Assembly: GCA_007117175.1 (NCBI GenBank)
Contig: SKGZ01000075.1
Location: forward strand, 1-8,675
Direction: 5' to 3'
From: Bacteriovoracales bacterium
GTDB taxonomy: Bacteria; Bdellovibrionota; Bacteriovoracia; Bacteriovoracales; Bacteriovoracaceae
Length of the DNA stretch: 8,675 nucleotides
Below, one piece after another: positions 1 to 6,984 of this stretch. A program made the position numbers and the translations under genes. Position 1 is the first letter of the stretch. The number at the start of each line of letters is the position of its first letter. The notes under the pieces were generated by a model, which saw nothing but the letters and a program-made list of their open reading frames with translations, did not search any database and was not told the DNA's origin.

Positions 1-434
1 ATGTTCCCACTCAACACCCTTTTAACTCTCTTTACTGCTTACGTCTTTCCACCCAAGCTGTTGCCAAAAATCATGAATCTCAAAAATTACTCATTAACTT
101 ACTGTGGAAATCAGTCTGGCAAGAAAGACATGATATGGGAGATCCTGACACCATTGAAAAGATCCTAGAAAAGGCCAATCTTCCCGCTCAAGAATTAATG
201 GATCAATCTTTTTTGCCAGAGGCCAAAAAAGAAATTAAGCAAAATATCCAAATGGCCATTGAAAATGGGGTTTTTGGAGTTCCCACCCTGATCTATCGCA
301 AAGAACTTTTTTGGGGCAATGACTCCTTTGATGATTTTTTGAAGTTTTACCAAGGACAAGACTGCCTAGATAGGGAAAAATATCTTCAAATCAAGCATAA
401 TACAACTAAAGGTGCCTCACAAAATTTAGCTTAA
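1..434 (+). CDS. DsbA-fold 2-hydroxychromene-2-carboxylate isomerase-like protein (5' end outside window)
   Basis: The reading frame is open from base 3 to the TAA at 432-434, giving 143 residues. An internal ATG at 135 is not the real start, because family-like sequence lies upstream of it. Residues 5-8 read HPFN followed by a Leu-rich LRL stretch, the usual HPFN..L..LRL segment of 2-hydroxychromene-2-carboxylate isomerases and kappa-class glutathione transferases. The C-terminal hallmark GVFGVPT (containing the cis-proline of thioredoxin-fold proteins) and an ELFWG.D motif lie near residues 89-108. Family members are about 200 residues, so roughly 55 N-terminal residues, including the catalytic serine region, are missing only because of the window edge. 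Characterised relatives isomerise hydroxychromene carboxylates in naphthalene degradation or act as glutathione-dependent enzymes; the substrate here cannot be told. About 30 residues follow the usual family end, with no recognisable domain. The next gene starts 18 bases downstream on the same strand, so co-transcription is likely. Confidence 0.85.
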   Translation, partial: VPTQHPFNSLYCLRLSTQAVAKNHESQKLLINLLWKSVWQERHDMGDPDTIEKILEKANLPAQELMDQSFLPEAKKEIKQNIQMAIENGVFGVPTLIYRKELFWGNDSFDDFLKFYQGQDCLDREKYLQIKHNTTKGASQNLA

Positions 435-452
435 ATAAAAGGATCAATCACA

Positions 453-2096
453 ATGCCGGCCAACCAAGAATTAATTGAACATCTCACCAAGCATTTATGC
501 TCCGTAATTAGTGAAACCAACGGAATCACACTTAATGATACCCTTGAGCTAGCCTCTCTTTCTTTTCATTTAGATGAAAAGCCTCAAGTCAGAAAAACCA
601 TCAATGAGTTTAGAAAGCTACTGGCCGGATACGAACAAGATGAAGTCGATATTAACACACTTTTAAATCACCCCATTTCCGATGCCCTTCAAAATATTTT
701 TAAAAGCTTTCCTATCCCCTTTCGCGAAGAACACATCCACCTGACGGGTTCTCTGACCGCTGACTTTATTTATCCACGCTTAAAAAAACTCATTGATGGA
801 CCACACGGCAACCTCTACCTAGAAAAGATTAAGGCCGTCTACGGAGATGACGCCAAGGTTGACTCAGTTGAAGATATTCACCAGCTCATCACACTAAAAG
901 ATGATGAGGCCTTTGATCGCTATCTAGAGATTTTACTCTTACCCAAAATGATTCTTAATTCTAGACAAGCTCACCAAGAAGCTGCCTATCACATGGCCAG
1001 TGAACTCTATCACAGCTATAACGTGGGAATGATTCGCCTTAAGTTCACCCTCTCCAGGGCCACTTCCAGTGACTTTGAAAGTGTTCCCGGAATTGAGCAC
1101 GTCAGTGAAGAAGATGTGGTCTTAGGTCTTTTTGAAGGCTTTATGGAATTCAAAAAACGAGTGCCCAGCTTTGACTTTGTCCTCTCCCCATCATTTAGAA
1201 AAGAGGCTTCCTTTTTTGACAATAAACGCTTTAAAAAGAAAAAAGATCACTTTATCCACCAGGTCAATAGTATTTTAACTCTACTCGATCAACACCCACA
1301 ACTCATTCCTTATTTGCGCGATGTGGACACCGTTGGTAACGAAAGAGACCTCTACCGCAAGAGTCACTTCCAAGATATGCGCCACGGCTTTCGCAAACTT
1401 CACTACAAGGGCTTTTCCATTCGCTCTCACCACGGAGAAACCTGGCACACCCTAAGAAAGGGAGTGCAGGCCGTAGACAACGCTCTTAATATTTGGCATA
1501 TCGACACATTGGAACACGGACTCAGCTTAGGAATCAACCCTAATTTCTACTATCACTCCCTTTACCAAAGGGTGATTAACGACAACGCCCAATCCATGGC
1601 CGTCAAACCCAACACTAGTGACTATAAAGAACTACTGGACATGGACTGGAGTGATCAACAGCACATCCTCAGTAAATTACTAGAGGGAACTCCCTTGAGT
1701 AGCGACGAGCAAATTCACTTTGTAAAAATTAAATTTCACACTGCCAGAGAAGTCGAACACTACCAGCACGATGTTCTGAATCGTATGATCCATAAAAATG
1801 TGTCCCTCATCGCTCTGCCCTCATCTAATAATAGACTCACTGAATGCTTTCCCGACTATAAAGACCATCCCTTTTCTTGGTGGGAGAAAAAGGGAGTGCA
1901 ACTGGGAGTGGGCACAGATAATTACATTACCTTGAACACCAATTACCTCAAAGAACTGCTGATTGTTCTCTACACCGATAGCAATAATCTTAAAATCACC
2001 AAATTATTAATGGTGGCTACCGGTGAATCCAGACGTCCCTATATTAGTCAAATGCTGTGGCGCTTACGTGAGAAATTTGCCCTGATGAATGATTAA
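453..2096 (+). CDS. Adenosine/AMP deaminase superfamily protein, atypical, 547 aa
   Basis: The ATG at 453 is preceded by AAAAGGA (437-443) at 9-base spacing, which supports this start. The protein follows the metal-dependent adenosine deaminase pattern. An H-x-H metal motif is at H94/H96 (EEHIHLTGS), H326-H-G-E329 corresponds to the family HAGE motif (third metal His plus catalytic Glu), H355 lies in LEHG (family RIGHG), PSSN is at 456-459, and D489 is the metal-binding Asp of the family TDDP motif. These residues would build a (beta/alpha)8 barrel with one zinc-like ion for hydrolytic deamination, probably cytosolic since no signal peptide is seen. Unusual points are the length (classic adenosine deaminases are about 330-350 aa), a ~90-residue N-terminal region before the first metal motif, long insertions between strands, and TDNY in place of TDDP, so the second Asp, which contacts the purine, is Asn490. 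The substrate may therefore not be adenosine. Alternatives are AMP-deaminase-like or another nucleoside/base deaminase. Superfamily is confident; substrate is unknown. Confidence 0.85.
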   Translation: MPANQELIEHLTKHLCSVISETNGITLNDTLELASLSFHLDEKPQVRKTINEFRKLLAGYEQDEVDINTLLNHPISDALQNIFKSFPIPFREEHIHLTGSLTADFIYPRLKKLIDGPHGNLYLEKIKAVYGDDAKVDSVEDIHQLITLKDDEAFDRYLEILLLPKMILNSRQAHQEAAYHMASELYHSYNVGMIRLKFTLSRATSSDFESVPGIEHVSEEDVVLGLFEGFMEFKKRVPSFDFVLSPSFRKEASFFDNKRFKKKKDHFIHQVNSILTLLDQHPQLIPYLRDVDTVGNERDLYRKSHFQDMRHGFRKLHYKGFSIRSHHGETWHTLRKGVQAVDNALNIWHIDTLEHGLSLGINPNFYYHSLYQRVINDNAQSMAVKPNTSDYKELLDMDWSDQQHILSKLLEGTPLSSDEQIHFVKIKFHTAREVEHYQHDVLNRMIHKNVSLIALPSSNNRLTECFPDYKDHPFSWWEKKGVQLGVGTDNYITLNTNYLKELLIVLYTDSNNLKITKLLMVATGESRRPYISQMLWRLREKFALMND

Positions 2097-2144
2097 ACCA
2101 AAGACCAGTAGCATTACATTTTCAAAATCTTATCAAAGAAGCTA

Positions 2145-2174
2145 TTGACTCAATGAAACCTGATATGCTAATGT
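2145..2174 (+). promoter_or_regulatory. Candidate sigma70-type promoter for the exported-protein gene
   Basis: A TTGACT -35-like box (2145-2150) and a TAATGT -10-like box (2169-2174) are separated by 18 bases. Transcription would start near 2181, giving a leader of about 23 bases that carries the AAGGAGG ribosome site (2191-2197). It lies in the 107-base gap after the deaminase-like gene. The -10 is imperfect, so confidence is moderate. Confidence 0.45.
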
Positions 2175-2203
2175 CCCCTCACTTAATCTAAAGGAGGAGG
2201 ACT

Positions 2204-2758
2204 ATGAGTCTTAGTCATATTGCACTTATTTTAGTAAGCTTTTTAAGCTTAAATTCATTCAGTAACGATTTTTGTGTTTTTAGTTTATCCATACACGGCA
2301 AGATCCACACCTATTACCAATCAGTTAACTGCAAAGAGGTTAAATTCAATATCCAAGGGAGTCGGAGAGGCTTTGCCAATAGCAAAACCAGTCTGAATGT
2401 CTTAAAAGAAAGTCTTGAAAGACAAGGGTACAAAATTGGATACATTTTTAGAGGTCTTACTAACTCCGTCTCAACTGTTGTGGCCATCCCTGAAGATAAG
2501 AATGAAGAGGATTATCGAGTTTGTAAAAACTCATTTCAAATGCCAGCCCATCCTGCACCACGCCCTTTTGCCATTGAGTGCAGTGACTCTGAATTCATTA
2601 TGGTCAAACGAAATCATTATGACACAAATTATCCCAATCAAGGAGTCGTCATTAGTGACCTCTTCGATTTAATTAAAGAAACGACAAATCCTGATTTGCT
2701 ATTAAAAACAATCGTCGATCATTTTTCCGTTATATCAGTTGAAAAAAAGAATCAGTAA
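2204..2758 (+). CDS. Small exported four-cysteine protein of unknown function
   Basis: I do not recognise this 184-residue protein. The ATG start has a near-perfect Shine-Dalgarno, AAGGAGG at 2191-2197, 6 bases upstream. Residues 5-20 form a hydrophobic stretch rich in Ile, Leu, Val and Ser, ending SFS before Asn21, which looks like a signal peptide with a possible cleavage at 20/21; its n-region lacks Lys/Arg, which weakens the prediction. No other membrane segment is visible. The mature part has four cysteines (C24, C43, C107, C126), enough for two disulfides, which suits a periplasmic or secreted location. A Pro-rich stretch (PAHPAPRP) is at 114-121 and the C-terminus is Lys-rich. No lipobox is seen: Cys24 lies beyond the hydrophobic core without an LxxC context. 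The gene is a single-gene unit with its own candidate promoter and a strong terminator just downstream. Confidence 0.75.
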   Translation: MSLSHIALILVSFLSLNSFSNDFCVFSLSIHGKIHTYYQSVNCKEVKFNIQGSRRGFANSKTSLNVLKESLERQGYKIGYIFRGLTNSVSTVVAIPEDKNEEDYRVCKNSFQMPAHPAPRPFAIECSDSEFIMVKRNHYDTNYPNQGVVISDLFDLIKETTNPDLLLKTIVDHFSVISVEKKNQ

Positions 2759-2772
2759 TTAATAGTTTTTTG

Positions 2773-2810
2773 GGCGTACTTGAATTTCGTCAGGTACGCC
2801 GTTCTTTTTT
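2773..2810 (+). terminator. Rho-independent terminator
   Basis: GGCGTAC (2773-2779) pairs perfectly with GTACGCC (2794-2800). The stem extends inward through a T-G wobble and three more pairs to about 11 bp around a 6-base loop, and is followed by TTCTTTTTT (2802-2810). It starts 14 bases after the stop of the exported-protein gene. There is no matching T-run on the other strand, so it works in the + direction only. Confidence 0.9.
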
Positions 2811-2953
2811 AAGCTTAAATCCAGAGAACTCAGTCTCAGAGCTGTTTTTGCCCTTTAAAAAAATAATTGGCCTATACGCTAATAAATCTCTCTACTCTTC
2901 CATTTATTCAAATCTCTGTATTGAAAATCAATAAGCTATGGCCAAAAAGGAAA

Positions 2954-2982
2954 TTGATAAAAGTACACCAAAGAAGTATACT
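2954..2982 (+). promoter_or_regulatory. Strong sigma70-like promoter of the toxin-antitoxin remnant
   Basis: TTGATA (2954-2959) and TATACT (2977-2982), each one base off consensus, are separated by exactly 17 bases. Transcription would begin around 2989, just before the remnant toxin start codon at 2997, leaving only a very short leader. The promoter looks undamaged although the toxin it served is deleted, so the antitoxin downstream is probably still transcribed. The stretch from the preceding terminator (2811) to here is AT-rich and I see no other gene or structure in it. Confidence 0.7.
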
Positions 2983-2983
2983 T
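2961..2983 (+). promoter_or_regulatory. Candidate antitoxin operator overlapping the -10 box
   Basis: AAGTATACTT (2974-2983) is a perfect 10-base palindrome that covers the -10 box. Its half-site recurs as AAGTACAC at 2961-2968, 13 bases upstream, in the promoter spacer. XRE-family antitoxins of RelE/HigB-type modules normally repress their own promoter through palindromes at this position, so this is the natural binding site for the antitoxin encoded at 3114. The role is inferred from position and symmetry. Confidence 0.45.
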
Positions 2984-2996
2984 AAATAGAGATCGT

Positions 2997-3130
2997 ATGG
3001 AGACAATCGTTTACCTGAGCAAGCAGGCTCAAAAAGACATACTGGCCAAGTAGTTTACACTGTCGAGAAGGAAACCCTGCAAATTATTATTGAAGTTTTG
3101 GAGGTCAATCACCATGAATACAAAAAATAG
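2997..3130 (+). pseudogene. RelE/HigB-family toxin, internally deleted remnant
   Basis: From the ATG at 2997 the frame reads 18 residues (METIVYLSKQAQKDILAK) and then stops at TAG 3051-3053. The start resembles RelE/StbE-family mRNA interferases. From about 3050, in another frame, the sequence reads VYTVEKETLQ, then IIIEVLEVNHHEYKK, up to TAG 3128-3130. VYTVE and the EV(N)xHEY ending are the usual C-terminus of the same family. Both ends of one toxin gene are therefore present with the middle gone: such toxins are about 110 residues, so about 65-75 codons are missing. The two parts are also out of frame. Lost with the middle are the conserved basic residues that bind and cleave ribosome-bound mRNA, so no active toxin is expected. 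The toxin end overlaps the antitoxin start by 17 bases, the usual toxin-first layout of these modules. Confidence 0.8.
3100..3104 (+). promoter_or_regulatory. Ribosome binding site that sets the antitoxin start
   Basis: GGAGG ends 9 bases before the ATG at 3114. It supports that start over an in-frame TTG at 3090, which has no Shine-Dalgarno and lies inside the old toxin C-terminus. Confidence 0.75.
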
Positions 3131-3428
3131 AATCAAAGTTAAAAAAGCAATTCGTAATATCACTGGTCATATCAGCTTTGGAGATATGCTACGTTCTTAC
3201 AGAGAGGCTCAAGAGCTTACTCAAGTAGAAATGGCCGAAATATTATCAACTTCCAAGCAAGATCTTTGTAATATTGAAAAAGGACGCAAACTTGTCAGCG
3301 TGGAAAGGGCTGTCAACTTTGCCATTGCTCTTAAAATGCCTGCTAAAACTTTTGCCAAGTATGCTCTTCAAGATCAACTTATTAAGGCCGGGATTAATGG
3401 AGAGGTTGAAATTACTAATGTCGCCTAA
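3114..3428 (+). CDS. XRE-family helix-turn-helix antitoxin (orphan)
   Basis: This is a 104-residue protein, counted from the ATG with a good ribosome site. Residues ~24-78 form a Cro/C1-type helix-turn-helix domain: LTQVEMAEIL (35-44) is the helix before the turn, and STSKQDLCNIEKGRK (45-59) contains the recognition helix and the typical N-I-E-K-G-R motif. The long N-terminal basic segment and the hydrophobic, acidic C-terminus match XRE antitoxins encoded behind RelE/HigB-type toxins. In an intact module it would neutralise the toxin and repress the shared promoter; here the toxin upstream is a remnant, so only the DNA-binding role is likely to remain. The reading frame is complete with no sign of decay. 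Its TAA (3426-3428) overlaps the stop codon of the convergent slyD gene. It could also act on a related toxin elsewhere in the genome, which cannot be judged here. Confidence 0.85.
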   Translation: MNTKNRIKVKKAIRNITGHISFGDMLRSYREAQELTQVEMAEILSTSKQDLCNIEKGRKLVSVERAVNFAIALKMPAKTFAKYALQDQLIKAGINGEVEITNVA

Positions 3429-3889
3429 GAATGAACGTGGCCATGCTCTATTTCGGTGGAGCTGGCTTCACGAATATTGGCAATAGTCACATTAAAGTTC
3501 AGATTCTGACCGGCCAACGGGTGATTGCCATCAATAGTGACATTCTCCCCATTGACTTCACTCACACGCACAACCAAAGGACCACCTTCGGTGTCTACCT
3601 TAAATTGCATACCTTCACTCACCTGATCCACTCCGCTAAACTGATCTTTATTCAAAGTTTGCACTAAAGCAGGATTATATTCACCATAGGCATCTTTAGG
3701 GGCTACCGAAACTTCAAATTGATCACCCACATTTTTTCCCTCAAGAGCTGATTCCAGACCAGGGATAATATTACCAAAGCCGTGAAGATATTCTAAAGGG
3801 CCGTGCTTAGTTGAAGAGTCAAGATTTTCGCCTTTGTCATTATTGAGAACATAATCAAAGGAAACAACCATATTTTTTGCTACTTTCAT
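3425..3889 (-). CDS. slyD: FKBP-type peptidyl-prolyl cis-trans isomerase, SlyD-like, short tail
   Basis: This 154-residue protein has the SlyD layout. A split FKBP domain (1-~68 and ~128-142) holds YLHGFGNIIPGLESALEG (34-51) and VAPKDAYGEY (62-71), and an inserted chaperone flap (~69-127) ends in DGNHPLAGQNLNF (120-132), the SlyD signature. It catalyses proline cis-trans isomerisation and acts as a folding helper in the cytosol. In E. coli a long His/Cys-rich tail binds nickel for hydrogenase maturation; here the protein stops at HGHVHS (149-154), so only the first His residues of that tail remain, as in other short SlyDs. The ATG has AGGAG (3896-3900) 6 bases upstream. It lies 67 bases downstream of meaB on the same strand. 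A TTGACA hexamer in that gap has no -10 at good spacing, so read-through from the mut operon is possible. No terminator separates it from the convergent antitoxin gene. Confidence 0.9.
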   Translation of the reverse strand: MKVAKNMVVSFDYVLNNDKGENLDSSTKHGPLEYLHGFGNIIPGLESALEGKNVGDQFEVSVAPKDAYGEYNPALVQTLNKDQFSGVDQVSEGMQFKVDTEGGPLVVRVSEVNGENVTIDGNHPLAGQNLNFNVTIANIREASSTEIEHGHVHS

Positions 3890-3956
3890 TTTAAACTCCT
3901 ATTTCATTTTAATTTAAGTTTAGCTTGAGTGTTTTAATGTTTTCTGTCAAATCAAT

Positions 3957-4934
3957 TTATTTAGTAGACAATTTCATTTCCTGTAAGCAAGAATTATAGA
4001 GATCAGGCCAATCAAGCTTGCCATTGAGTAATGATTGGGCCTGTGTTGCAAGTTGCTTTTGCAGTGCTTGATTTTGTCGAAATTGTTGCAAAAACTGCTC
4101 TTCTAAAGCAATCTTCAACCAGTTTTGTACAAATTCAAATTGACTAGCAGCGCTCCATTCATAATTGGCAAAGTATTGCTCAAGGGTGTTTAGCACTTCA
4201 ACTAGCCCTGTTTTTTCCAAGCTACTAGCAGCCAGCACTGGTACTGAATTCACATTGAGTACCTTTAAAGACTCTTGGTAGTGATGACAAGTGGTTTGAG
4301 TTTGCACTTTTTTATCAGCATCGGCTTTGTGAACAATCAGTAAATGAATATTTTCCAAAATACCTTTTTTAATTCCCTGTAGATCATCTCCTGCTCCTGG
4401 TGAAATCAGCATGGCCAGATAATCCACCACTTGGGCCACTTCTACTTCTGATTGTCCTACTCCCACAGTTTCCACAAAAATATAATCAAAGGCAAAGTAG
4501 CGACAAAGTAAAATCATCTCGCGAGTCTTACTGCTAATGCCGCCTAGTTTAGCTCCAGCAGGACTGGGGCGAATAAAGCAATGAGGATGAGCGGCTAATT
4601 GGGTCATTCTGGTTTTATCACCTAAGATACTGCCACCGCTCATTTGAGAACTGGGATCAATACTTAAAATGGCCACTTTAAGACCTTTTTCCAAAAGTTG
4701 AGGGACAAAGGCTTCTAGGAAACTACTTTTACCCACTCCCGGAGGGCCAGAGATGCCGATGACTTTACTGTGATGAAAAAGTTGAGCATCGCAAAGAATT
4801 TTTTTCATCAGGTCCCATGAAAACAGACGATGATCACTTCTTTGGCTCTCCACCATGGTCATGGTCTTGGCCAAAACTCTCCAATCCTGTGCTTTAAGAG
4901 CTTTTAAGGTGGTCTCAATTTTCACTTTGCTCAC
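3957..4934 (-). CDS. meaB: Methylmalonyl-CoA mutase-associated G-protein chaperone MeaB
   Basis: This 325-residue protein has the normal length for the MeaB/ArgK/MMAA family of SIMIBI-class P-loop GTPases. It binds methylmalonyl-CoA mutase, gates delivery of adenosylcobalamin and protects the enzyme from inactivation. Motifs in order are: P-loop GPPGVGKS (63-70), SIDPSS (91-96), the family [10 protein letters not shown] switch segment (101-110), ETVGVGQSE (155-163, G3/switch), and HKAD (202-205) where the guanine-specificity motif is usually NKxD, then an ASS loop (236-238). The C-terminal helices after ~260 would form the dimerisation arm. The His for Asn at 202 is unusual but not disabling by itself, since human MMAA has Thr there. 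The start is GTG, with no clear Shine-Dalgarno; it lies inside the end of mutB (20-base overlap), so translation is probably coupled. Direct linkage to mutA/mutB supports the role over a general ArgK kinase label. Confidence 0.93.
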   Translation of the reverse strand: MSKVKIETTLKALKAQDWRVLAKTMTMVESQRSDHRLFSWDLMKKILCDAQLFHHSKVIGISGPPGVGKSSFLEAFVPQLLEKGLKVAILSIDPSSQMSGGSILGDKTRMTQLAAHPHCFIRPSPAGAKLGGISSKTREMILLCRYFAFDYIFVETVGVGQSEVEVAQVVDYLAMLISPGAGDDLQGIKKGILENIHLLIVHKADADKKVQTQTTCHHYQESLKVLNVNSVPVLAASSLEKTGLVEVLNTLEQYFANYEWSAASQFEFVQNWLKIALEEQFLQQFRQNQALQKQLATQAQSLLNGKLDWPDLYNSCLQEMKLSTK

Positions 4935-6984
4935 TGATTTTATCTAAAAGTTTTAAGGCTGCTTGAGCAATGACAGTGCCAGGGCCGTAAATATCGGCAA
5001 CTCCCATTTGATAAAGTTCATCATAATCCTGAGGAGGAATCACTCCACCCAGCACTAAAAGAATATTTTCACAGCCTTGTTTTTTTAATTCATTTTTTAA
5101 TTGAGGAACTAATGTTAAGTGACCCGCCGCTAACGAGCTGACACCTATAATATGAACATCATTTTCAATGGCCTGTTTAGCAACTTCTTGAGGAGTTGAA
5201 AACAGTGCTCCCACATCCACATCAAAACCCAAATCAGCAAAGGCACTGGCAATCACCTTCTGGCCTCGATCGTGACCATCTTGGCCAATTTTTGCAATCA
5301 AAATGCGAGGTCGACGTCCTTGTGAATCAATGAAGTGATTCACCTTTCTTTGCACTTGCTCAATTTGATTTTTTTCATCTTTACTTTGATGCTGTGAATT
5401 CATAAATTCCTTTAGATAAACTCCACTGATCGTTTGAATGGGGGCCAGATAGCGTCCATAAACTTTTTCAATGGCCTGGGTGATTTCCCCCACTGTGGCA
5501 TTCACTCTGGCTGCTTGTACACTTAACTCCAGTAGATTCCCAACATTGCTTTCAGCACATTGAGTTAAGGCCTTTAAGGCATCTTGCACTGCTTGATGAT
5601 CTCTTTTTTTCCGAAGTTTGCTTAATTGTTCAATTTGTTGTTTTAACACTGCAGAATTATCAATTTTCAAAACATTCAGCTGCTCTTGAGCATGATTAAG
5701 ATAGGAGTTCACTCCTACGATTTTACGGGTACCTGAATCAATATTGGCCTGAGTTTCAGCAGCACATGCTTCGATTCTCATTTTGGGAATTCCTTGCTCT
5801 ATGGCCTTACTCATTCCACCAAGTTTTTCAATTTCAGCCAAATGCTCTTTTGCCTTCATTTTGATTTGCTGGGCCAGTTTTTCCACTAGGTGGCTGCCTC
5901 CTAGTGGATCAATATGCTGGCACGCATCCGTTTCATGCTGTAAGTACAATTGAGTATTGCGAGCAATACGAGCAGAGAAGGCAGAGGGTAAGGCCAGTGC
6001 TTCATCAAGGGAGTTCGTGTGCAAAGATTGGGTGTGTCCATGGACTGCAGCCAATGCCTCAATCCAAGTTCTGCTCACATTGAGATAAACATCTTGCGCG
6101 GTTAAACTCCAACCAGAGGTTTGGCAATGTGTTCTTAAAAGAGAGGACTTAGGATTTTGGGGTTTAAACTCTTGTAATAATTCCCACCACAATTCTCGAG
6201 CACAGCGCAGTTTGGCTACTTCTTCAAAGTAATTAAGACCAATTCCCCAAAAGAATGAGAGTCTGGGGCAAAAGCGATCCACATCAATATGACGACTGAC
6301 ACCAGTGCGAATATACTCCAAACCATCGGCTAGAGTATAAGCTAATTCCAAATCGGCACTAGCACCTGCTTCATGCATATGATAACCAGAGATACTAATG
6401 CTATTGAACAAAGGCATCTTTTCAGAGGTATAGGCAAAGATGTCTCCAATAATTTTCAAAGAGGGTGCTGGAGGGTAAATATAGGTATTGCGCACCATAA
6501 ATTCTTTAAGAATATCGTTTTGAATTGTGCCTTTTAATTGCTGAGGTTTTACTCCCTGCTTTTCAGCGGCCACAATAAACATGGCCAAAACAGGAAGAAC
6601 GGCACCATTCATGGTCATTGAAACACTCATTTGATCCAGAGGGATTTGATCAAAAAGCGCTTGCATATCTTCTACTGAATCAATGGCCACACCGGCCATG
6701 CCCACATCACCTGTGACTCGAGGGTGATCAGAATCATACCCGCGATGAGTGGCAAGATCGAAGGCCACAGAGAGTCCTGCCTGCCCTTGACGGATATTTT
6801 TTCGATAAAAGGCATTACTTTCCTTAGCAGTAGAAAAACCAGCATACTGACGAATGGTCCAAGGCTTATCAACATACATGGTGGGGTATGGGCCTCGAGT
6901 ATAGGGAGCTTGACCACTGGCACTGAGCTGGTATTGATTGTCTACATAACCGCCGCTCGGTTGGAAGGGTTGATCAAAAATCAT
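4915..6984 (-). CDS. mutB: Methylmalonyl-CoA mutase large (catalytic, B12-binding) subunit
   Basis: This adenosylcobalamin enzyme interconverts (R)-methylmalonyl-CoA and succinyl-CoA. I place the start at the ATG at 6984-6982 (689 aa), because GAGGT (6991-6995) is 6 bases upstream and it forms an ATGA overlap with the mutA stop; a TTG two codons earlier would leave no spacing. Residues ~25-520 form the substrate barrel: RPYPTMY-like GPYPTMY (32-38), TIRQYAGF with Tyr47 (Propionibacterium Tyr89), [10 protein letters not shown] with Arg165 (Arg207), and [10 protein letters not shown] with His202 (His244). Tyr plus Arg at these positions indicate methylmalonyl-CoA rather than isobutyryl-CoA. The C-terminal B12 domain (~558-680) has DGHDRG (Asp569, His571, the lower-axial cobalt ligand), GVSSL and LGGVIPP. 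The protein is shorter than the 710-730 aa of relatives, mostly because about 40 N-terminal residues are absent. DPLGGSH replaces the usual DPW(G/S)GS. No frameshifts or lost catalytic residues are seen. Confidence 0.97.
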   Translation of the reverse strand: MIFDQPFQPSGGYVDNQYQLSASGQAPYTRGPYPTMYVDKPWTIRQYAGFSTAKESNAFYRKNIRQGQAGLSVAFDLATHRGYDSDHPRVTGDVGMAGVAIDSVEDMQALFDQIPLDQMSVSMTMNGAVLPVLAMFIVAAEKQGVKPQQLKGTIQNDILKEFMVRNTYIYPPAPSLKIIGDIFAYTSEKMPLFNSISISGYHMHEAGASADLELAYTLADGLEYIRTGVSRHIDVDRFCPRLSFFWGIGLNYFEEVAKLRCARELWWELLQEFKPQNPKSSLLRTHCQTSGWSLTAQDVYLNVSRTWIEALAAVHGHTQSLHTNSLDEALALPSAFSARIARNTQLYLQHETDACQHIDPLGGSHLVEKLAQQIKMKAKEHLAEIEKLGGMSKAIEQGIPKMRIEACAAETQANIDSGTRKIVGVNSYLNHAQEQLNVLKIDNSAVLKQQIEQLSKLRKKRDHQAVQDALKALTQCAESNVGNLLELSVQAARVNATVGEITQAIEKVYGRYLAPIQTISGVYLKEFMNSQHQSKDEKNQIEQVQRKVNHFIDSQGRRPRILIAKIGQDGHDRGQKVIASAFADLGFDVDVGALFSTPQEVAKQAIENDVHIIGVSSLAAGHLTLVPQLKNELKKQGCENILLVLGGVIPPQDYDELYQMGVADIYGPGTVIAQAALKLLDKISEQSEN

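Noticed and set aside
2415..2672. Alternative-frame open frame within the exported-protein gene
   Set aside because: The frame with the signal peptide, strong ribosome site and terminator explains the region better.
2240..2820. 15-base direct repeat TTTTTAAGCTTAAAT at 2240-2254 and 2806-2820
   Set aside because: One copy is in the signal-peptide codons and the other follows the terminator T-run; it is low complexity, AT-rich, and has no mobile-element features, so chance is likely.
2824..2860. Possible hairpin followed by TTTTT near 2855-2860
   Set aside because: Only three- or four-base stems could be formed; not a convincing terminator.
3090..3113. Upstream TTG start that would add eight residues to the antitoxin
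   Set aside because: It has no Shine-Dalgarno and lies within the old toxin C-terminus; the ATG at 3114 has GGAGG at good spacing.
3431..3667. Open frame on the + strand opposite slyD
   Set aside because: It is antisense to a clear SlyD protein and has no ribosome site or recognisable protein character.
3917..3950. TTGACA hexamer (minus strand, 3945-3950) as a slyD promoter with TAAACT (3917-3922)
   Set aside because: The spacer is 22 bases, too long for sigma70, and no better -10 lies at 16-18 bases.
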